Shown here in pieces: positions 26,101-35,100 of a DNA stretch of 64,000 nucleotides. Position 1 is the first letter of the stretch. Each line of letters begins with the position of its first letter. The notes below the pieces were generated by a model that saw nothing but the letters and a program-made list of their open reading frames with translations, made no database searches and was not told the origin of the DNA. The position numbers were made by a program, and so were the translations under genes. The DNA is from Siderastrea siderea. Taxonomy: Eukaryota; Cnidaria; Anthozoa; Scleractinia; Rhizangiidae. The stretch covers positions 20,001-84,000 of the forward strand of contig OZ034978.1 of NCBI GenBank assembly GCA_964030785.1. The letters are read 5' to 3'.

Positions 26101-29100
26101 AAATGACTGATTTTTGGAGGAGAGCACATTTTCAGTTCTGTGAATCGAGGTCTAGACCAAGAAAGTGAAACAGAAACAGATTTGTAGCAAAACGTTTTGC
26201 TTGTGTGCCATACGTGCCATCAGTTTTGCATGTGTTTTTGTACAAAACACAACAGATAACTAAACAGTTTTGGCTCACCAAATTAACTTCTTTGTATACT
26301 AGAATACTTTGTATACCAGAATAGTTAAATTAATATGTTCTGATAAAAAAAAAACTATGGTTATGTAAAAAGTATTGGGAAGAAAACAACCTTGCAAATG
26401 AAAATTGTTGAAATTTTGTGCATGTTGACTAGAGTGGCTCGTGTCAAATTTCAACCCGCTTATGTAAATTAGCCTGGTCCTGTAAATTTGCAAATCAAAA
26501 AGAATCTCAACACAAAAAAGCTTTTTGTCGCTTTAACAGAGCTTCCTGTCCTCTTGTTCTGCATTCGATTATTCCTCAGGGTGATACATTCATTTCCATT
26601 TTCAGCTCCAAAATAGAAGCATCTTAATTTCACTAGATTTCAGTAACAAGCACGTTTTGTGACCATCGCTAGCCTTAAAGGGGCACCGTAAACAATTTTT
26701 AGGATTGCTATAAAAAACTAAAAGAGATATATTCCTTTAATTCTGTTAATGTTCTAGCAGCATTTCGTGTACGAGAAAAGATATATGAAATATTTTTCAG
26801 AACATTCTTCTACCGAAAACTGGACTTGAAAATCACAGTGACAGAGCCCCTCTAAATATGGTGCAAGCTTTAACAAGGCACCCCTTTATCCAAAAACTTA
26901 ACAAATACTGTATATTCAATTGCAAAAAATTGGTCTACCTTTTGAGTAAAGCCGACGGAGTTTACAGGGTTGGAAGTTAAATCTTTCAGAAGAATATACT
27001 GATGAGTTGACTCATAGATGAAAATGAAATGGCGAAAAAGTTAAGATCGTCCAAAACAATTGCTAGTAGAGTCACCAGAGTTTGTTGAGTTGGTTGTTTG
27101 CTGAGTTTACAGTATTCGGTGAAATCCGTCTGTTGACTTTGTCAAGTTGTCGAGATGCTTTGCTGGTCGGTTGAGTTTGTCTAGTTGGTTTGCGTGGTGG
27201 GGTTCTTACTGTCTTAAAGTATGTAAGGATTGTTGATCAATTTTTTAGTAAGGCTCGTTGTGTTGAGGTCTGGAACATTTCGTCTGTCAGTGAGTGAGGT
27301 TTGTTGAGTTTGTGTAGTTGGTAAGGGTCGTTGCGTTTATTGAGTTGTGTCCAGACGTGGACATTTTGTCTGCCAGTGAGTGCGGTTTGTTGAGTATGTC
27401 GAGTTGTGTGGTTCTTACTGTCTTAGAGAAAGTGAGCATTATTGAGTTTGCCTGTTGGGTAAGGAGTTGTATCTAGGTGTGAAATTTTTGTCTGCCTCAG
27501 CGCATGACAATTAGTCGACTTTGTCGAGGTGGTCATGTTGTGGGTTTGTACTGTCTTAAAATAAGTGAGGATTGTTGAGTTTGTCTGTTTGGTAAGGGTT
27601 GTTTTGTTTGTAGAGTTGTGTTGAGATGAGGAGATTTTGTCTGCCAGTGAGTGAGGGTTGTGGAGTTTGTTGAGTTGGTCGCGTAGTGGGGCGCGTACTG
27701 TCTTAAAGTAAGTGAAAGATGTTGAGTTTATCTATTTGGTAATGGTGGTCGAGTTTGCCGGTCTAGTTTTCTGGGGTAGAGATTGTCTGCCAGTGAGTGA
27801 GGTTGGTTAAGTATGTCGACTAATGTAAAACTTTAACATAGATGGAATACTAGAAATGCTGAACTTGTCAACAGCGCAACACAGCCCAAGGCAACGCAAC
27901 GCAATGCAAGTCAACAGATACAACACAACAGCAACACAACAGATCGCAACACAACGCAACGCAACACAACAGAACTCACCTCAACACAACAAAACAGGAT
28001 ATAAAAACCACGCACATATGCTAAACAAACCAGTCGAGGTAATGTTGAGCTCGACCAAAAACTCCACAGAAAAAAACGGTCAAAAAATGCTGCAGGTATA
28101 TTATATGAAGTAAAAAAGTTTACATGATCGAGCGAGCGAGTGAGTCCAACTAAGGCCAAATGAAGAACTCATTCATTGCATTCACAAGTTAAAAAATTAA
28201 TGAGCACAATTCACCTCAATTCTTAATAAAATCTCTGAAATTAAAATCCCAGCAGTGCATCTTCAGGCTTCTTTAATTTCACTTTTTATATATTTTGTCT
28301 TCTGTCATGCTCTTCTGTTCATAGTTTAAGAAATGTGGCAACAATTAACTTTGTTAATCTGCACGTAAATGACTTACTCAGGCTGTATATCATATGATTC
28401 CACTGACACTTGACCATGAACCACTTTACTGTAAAGTAAAGAAAATTCAATAAGTTGAATATATCAAAAACATTTTGCCATTAAAAAAAAAAAGAAAAAA
28501 CGTTTTAGTTTTTGGACAAAAAGGAAAATGAGACTTGAAGATATAACGTTCTTTCATCACCAATTAAAATTTAATACAAGTTCTCACAAGCTACAGTAGT
28601 TTTCAATTTAGTGTTAAAAAGAAAACAAAGTTATAATTGTTCTCACCAATCACAACAGGAAAAAAACAATCTGAACCAAGCAGAAATCAAAACAAATAAA
28701 AGTAATTAGTGTCAAGCATGGGAAAATGTGTGCAAGTCAATCCTCTTATTGGTTTAACACGCTCTTAGCTTTGCGACTGTGCCAGATAGTGGCCAGTATG
28801 TTACATCAGTAAATGTTAGAATGCTGTGTTGGTTGACATTGTCAAGTTGATTCGTGTGTCTGTCAAAATAGTTGTGAGTTTGTCATGTTGGTAACAGAAG
28901 CTATCTGGCTCCAGATCAATACAAAAGAGATATTTCATTGACTTCATGTCAGGAACCTATCAGATCCTAAAAGGTAGTGATATCTGTCACGTTGGTACAT
29001 GTGACATATGCATTGCATTTTAAGTTTACAACATTTCATGATTTTGAAATTGTAGTTAAGGTGGCTCATCTGGATTTTTTTGAGGCACACCATCCCAACT

Positions 29101-32100
29101 TTGCACAGCTAATACTTTACTGTCTGAGCTCGGTGGGGCAAGCTGCTTCACACATTTACTAGAGACTGAATGTTGTCTACTACAGCAACGAAACGATGAC
29201 ATCGTGATTTTTGTATATCAGCCATTTTCTCAATATCTAGATCTAACTTTTAAAATGACTTATTGTCTCTTATAGTCTAGGTGTAGATCTTCAAGACTGC
29301 AAAGTTTGACAAAATACCATAAGAGCATTTTAAAAAAAAATCGGGTTGAATATTTTTTTCTCTTTTGTCTGTATTCTACACATTTGTGTCCTTTGCAATC
29401 AATATGTTTGCCATGCCTGCTTGCTACGCTTCACTGGTGCCAGAGGGATCGTGAAAATTCTGTTCTTAGTACAATGGCAATTACCATAAGGCTTTCATTG
29501 TCATTGTATTAAAAACAGAATTTTCATGCAGTGAAGCGTGTTGATTCCAAAGCACACAAATATGTAGAATACAGACAAAGAGAAACTCCTGAAATAAACC
29601 GGCTGTCAACAAATGATTCGGCAATGAGAATTTTGGAGATGAGTGCAAAAGTCTCCTATACTTTTATTTGTATTTTGTGCCCTTAAAAAGATTCAATGCA
29701 TGTGAGATTTACAGGGATAGTTCAATACATGTTAGACTTGAGATCACAAGATTTAAAAGAAAATTCATGACTAGTTTTTGAATAAAAGCTTCCATAACAA
29801 AGACGTTGCTTCTCTGTGTAAAATGAGCACGTTTAAGACATTTACTTTTGATTACATCATTTGAAATCTAGCGAAGCCAACCGGATAAAACCTTCAGGAA
29901 AAGTAGCTGTATGCTACAGCTATGACATATGGTGAAAACATTGTTTCAGTCTGTCACGATAACACTGGTACCGATGAAACAATAAAAAATAACGTAAATC
30001 TGTAATTTTTTAATGGAAAATATTCAACCCGATTTTTTTTTAAAACGCTCTCATAGAATTTTTTCAAACTTTGCAGTATTGAAGATCTACACCTAGACTA
30101 TAAGAGACAATAACTCATTTTAAAAGTTTAGGTCTAGATATTGAGAAAATGGCTGATATACAAAAATCAAGACATCATCGTTTTGTTGCTATAGTAACAC
30201 TGATGTCAATCAAACCTGCTTTTTTGACAAGTTCATTCAGTCTCTAGTAAATGCGTGAAGCAGCTTGCCCCACCGAGCTCAGACAGTAAAGTATTAGCCG
30301 TTCAAAGTTGGGATGGTGTGCCTCGGAAAAATCCAGATGAGCCACCTTACGTACCACTTTCCAGTTTGAGATTTTTTTGCCATAACAAGGTTACATGTAG
30401 GTGACCTTTTTAAACCCTTTCTTAAATCCGAGCATAAAACATCAAAATTACCTATAGTAAGTTTCCAGAATTGTTGGAATTATTTGCTCCTAGTTTTCAT
30501 TACTGTTTTGGTGTGTCTTGCTTTTTATCTAGACAGCTTTTTTTGCTGTAACAATTTGTACATACAGTTTGTACAATGTTTGATAATTAAAACAAGAGAA
30601 CAAAATGACTGTCATTGAACTGATGTCCTCTACCTAGCCCTCAGGAATGACTAATCGCTCATATACCATGTTAACACCTTACGGTAAAAGATAGGCATTA
30701 TTAAACAATGTGCTAAGTGACCCAAAGATTAGAGGGAGCCCACTAGATAACTGGTCTGTTTGATTTCAGAGAGGAAGTGCTTACACAGCAGTAAAAGAAA
30801 TATGTACAGACACGAAAACGTTGAGGTGCCTTGATAATGCATTTTTCTGGCTTAATGCAATTCTATGTACATGGCACTGATAACAAGCCAAGCAACCATT
30901 TTCAAAGCCATAAATTGCATTCATGAGTTAAAGATGTAATATCATAACCTCCTGATCTATTTGCAAGGTTAACTGCTAGCCAGGATTTTTCCATTTCTCA
31001 CTTTAAACATTTCAGCAGATAATGTCAGACTGACTTGCTTTTGGTTGGATTTTCTAACATAGTATTTTATTTTAGTGATTTACAACACAAAGCCCTGGGC
31101 TCTATGCATTTTCTCGCGGGGTGAAGGTACTGGCAACATACTGCAATAGTAGCTCATTCATAACTGAGCAAAGCATCAGCCATTTGTAACCCTGTTTCAA
31201 AAAAATAAATCAGGAGCACATTGTCTTGCATTCTACTGAAGAAATTTACTGGAAGAAAATAATTTTTTCTTCAGAATCTATGACCACTTCCATTAAATTC
31301 TGTCTAAAAACATTAGCGATGTTATATTTTGTTCTCCTACTGTAGCTTTGATTAGAAGAATAAAATAATTATTATTGTCTGTAGGATATCAGGCCAGCAA
31401 TCTAATATGATGGCATTTCACACTCAGAACTGCCATCCTTTAATAGCAGGAGTTTTCATTTTTGCACCCTTCTGTAAAAAACTATAGATCGTTTTCACAA
31501 AACATCACGGTGGCCATATTGGTGTACCAAAACAATGAAACGGTCGCACTATTGGTGTACCAAGAAAATCCTGTGGGATTGAAAACTTTTCTCATGTAAA
31601 CACCTTCTGTTTTCCAAGAAATTTGCATAGCTGCTGACCACGTGAGTGAATTTTAACGATACATTGAAACTGGTTTAATGTTTTAGAGCACGTAATAAAA
31701 CTGTGAATAGTGAAAATAGTCATGCAGTGAATCAGATTTGAGTTCCCTGCAAGGAAATGTGGTTAAAAAAAATTGTTGGTCAGAAGTCAAGTGTTCAAAA
31801 TGCTATCTTACCTGTTGTTAAAATAGACAGTATTTTGCATCAACATGTAAAGCAGAGATGTTTCTTTTGACTTTTTATGGCCTCTTTTGATAACACAAAA
31901 TTGTGCATGTCACAGGCTACAATCAACAAAATGACAGTGCTACACTGATGTCATTCTTACCATAAACCAAACATGCCAGGATGATCATGCAGGGGAATTG
32001 AACATCCTTTCTTCAAAATAAAAACAGCCAATGTAAAAAATGGACACTCAAATATTGACACATGTGTTGCTGGTGCTCTGGAGTGGATTCCACTGTTAGA

Positions 32101-35100
32101 CACAACAAGCATAATGTCTTCTGCAGTGATGGAGTCCAGCTGAAACAAACAAGCAATCCTTGTTTATACCACGATATGAAAACAATTATTAATAATAACT
32201 AGCAAAATAAAGTAATATCCAGATTACATGAAAACTATAAGGGGAAAAAGACACACTACAGTTATAACATGGGAAGTGACATCATGGAAAATAGAAAAAG
32301 GAAAAATACCAATAACAACAACAACAACAATGATAATTATTATTATAATAATTGCTGCCGGAGCGTTAGCGGAGGCAGCATCCTATTGCAGGTCGATTTG
32401 AGAAATTTGGTTCAGACAATTCCACATGCAGCCATTCAGCAACTCTGGTAGAAGGATACTGTCATTACAGCAACACTGATTTGGAGGGAAGGGGGAGGTA
32501 GAACTGATGAACGTTATTTATCACCTACAAATAAATCAATAAAACCAGAAAATATAGATTTCTGAAAAGAAATGTGCATACATGTATGAGCTGCCACCAT
32601 TTCAAGTTCATCTAAGTCAACCTTTTTCCTGGCTATCTAAAGCTGTTAACCAGTTAAGTGTTATGAACTAACATTTCTTTCTGCTTAAGTAATTAATATT
32701 ACAGTGCAAACCTGATTTAACAAAGTGCCAAGGGACTGGGAAAATTAGTTTGTTATATCAGGGAATCGTTATGAATGAAACACCTAATATAGCACAGATT
32801 TGTGGGGAATTAAACAAAATCGCTGTTGTATTGGGATTGGTTTATAGTTAACTTGTCTCAAATTAGACAAAATTTGGTTTATTGCACAATGTATCTGGGT
32901 TTAAATGATCAAATAACATTCATAATTTTTGACTGCAAGCAACTGACAGCTTTAAATATTGTACCGGTACTGTTTTGCTTTCAACTTCAGTCATGTGATG
33001 ACATTTTTTTGTTCATTACATCAGGGTAGATTTTTAGTTTGAGCTTTTGGTTTGTTTTTGTTATAACGGGGATTTCATTACACCAGAGTTCGTTATATTA
33101 GGGTTCTGCTCCATACATGCAACTTTGGTAGGGCTGAAGAATATTGTTCGTTACACCGGGGATTTCGTTAAATTGGGGTCCCACTGTATAAAACTTGTTA
33201 TTGCAAGTCTTCTGACAACTGTCAAATGTCAAAAACTGTCTTTCAGGCATTCAAAATTTAGTATCAGTTGGGTTCAATTGAGTTATTGGGAAAAAATTAC
33301 TGACCTCAACTAAAAAACAAAAAACAAACAAATGTAAGGAAAACCAACTTTGGTTTGAAAAAACCCCAAATCTGAGTCAGGTGAGGTTTGAGTTATTCAC
33401 ATTCTAATTCACTACTTTTTTAGCAAACTTCCTCTGTCAGTGAATTTATAGCTCTTCCAGTTTGTCTGTAGTAGACAAAGTCGCAGTTTAAACAATTTAT
33501 TTTGCAAACAACATGTTGGACTTCATGTTTTGCAATTTTCTCTCTAGGTCTTGGGAAAGAATGATGTGGGGTTTTTATAGGTTTAGATCTAACTTTCATG
33601 TTTTCCCTCCGTAATAATAATCTGGAAATCTTTGGACAAAAGAAATATTGATAGCGTAGTGTTGTTATAGCTGACAAAGACTTGGTCATTAGAACCGTTT
33701 TGTTTTTGTATTTTACTGCCTCCAAATTATTTTTTGTCAAGTTGTTTTTATATAAATTTTCTACACGTTCAGTTTTAGTTGTATTTGGTTACTGCGAACA
33801 CATTTTATTAGTGAAGACTAAATACACAGAGGAGTTTATAGTGTTCAATCTTTACAAAAATATTTTTGATATATGGCAAAACCACAAAGTTGTTTGCAAG
33901 CTGGCATGACTGAGGCATGACTGAGGCATGACTGAGGCATGACATTAGGAATTTCACTTGGTGATTTCCAGTTGACGTTACATTTCTTAATGAACCTTCA
34001 CGATAAATATCGTCTGCTAAAACTTTGATAAAAAAGTTTTCATTTTCTGTGCTTGCCCTTGCTGGAAGAAGGGATCTCAACAGCTCTATGGAGAAGAGTA
34101 TTATTTACCAACAGATCATTTGTGTTGTACTGGGTGATGGAAATCAAAATCAATATATTTGTCACTGTGAGTTGGTTTTCTGTATACCTACACTGTGACA
34201 AGTCCATTATTTCCATTCCTTGACGTGTGGCACTCCCTCAGGGATCCAAACACAGAATGTGATCACATTGACATTCTTAATATTTACCGGTATGCTTCCT
34301 TTTGCTAGCTTGCTGCAACTGGCATCCTTTTCTCATCATATCTGCATTTAAGTAAGGACCATACAGATTTTGCTGCTACAATTTTAATTCCATCATACTG
34401 ATGAAGATCAAAGATTTTTGATTGAAATGGCCAGTTATTTCAAATCATCGTTTTAATGGTTTTCTTGCCAGTGTCACTAGCCGTTTTTGAGACTTTCAGT
34501 TTGAATTTTCCTGGCTGCAGTTTTATATTTTTCAGATGATAACAGCATTTGCCATCAAGAAATATCGCCAGTGTACAATAACTTTGCCCATTTATAATTT
34601 TTTGACATGTACTTTTTCCAAAAGAAATTGGGTGTTTCTTGGTGTTACGGAAACCACAGTGACTGTTAGATGTAGTTAAATACAATTGAGTGGAGTTAAC
34701 AAATAAGAGCCTCAGCATTGCTCCGTGACCAGCAGTGTCATTACATGGTCAAGGAATATTTGATGTCCTTGCTGAGAAGGTGAAGCCAAGCATTTACCAG
34801 GAGGTTTTAAGCACCAGGAAAGCTTGTTTTTGTCTCCCTGTTTCGTTCTTTTTGGACCATTGGACAACATGTGAATAACAGATCCGCCATGTTGCCGCTG
34901 TCACTGCCAACCACTTCAGCTTCTCTGTCCACTAGCGTGAGTTCGGTCTTGTCCTCAGCAACAGCAGCCACTTCTTCTTCTTTGGTGTCTCAGGAGGCCC
35001 TCATGCAAGCCTTTTCCTAAGCCTAGGGGAATTCTCTACCACAAAGTCTAGTGGTGCTACAGGGACTTCCTACAACTTCAATCCTTCATCTTGGATGATC

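Larger units (their letters stand above)
20952..28377. other. ADO intron 3
   Basis: Holds the inverted repeats, LINE fragment and minisatellites listed separately. Between them (22002-22856, 23000-23560, 23713-24949, 25701-27059) I see no coding sequence beyond a C-run near 24620-24637 and a G-run near 26028. Confidence 0.5.

Noticed and set aside
27856..28159. ORFs on both strands over the CAACA array
   Set aside because: Low-complexity repeat products.
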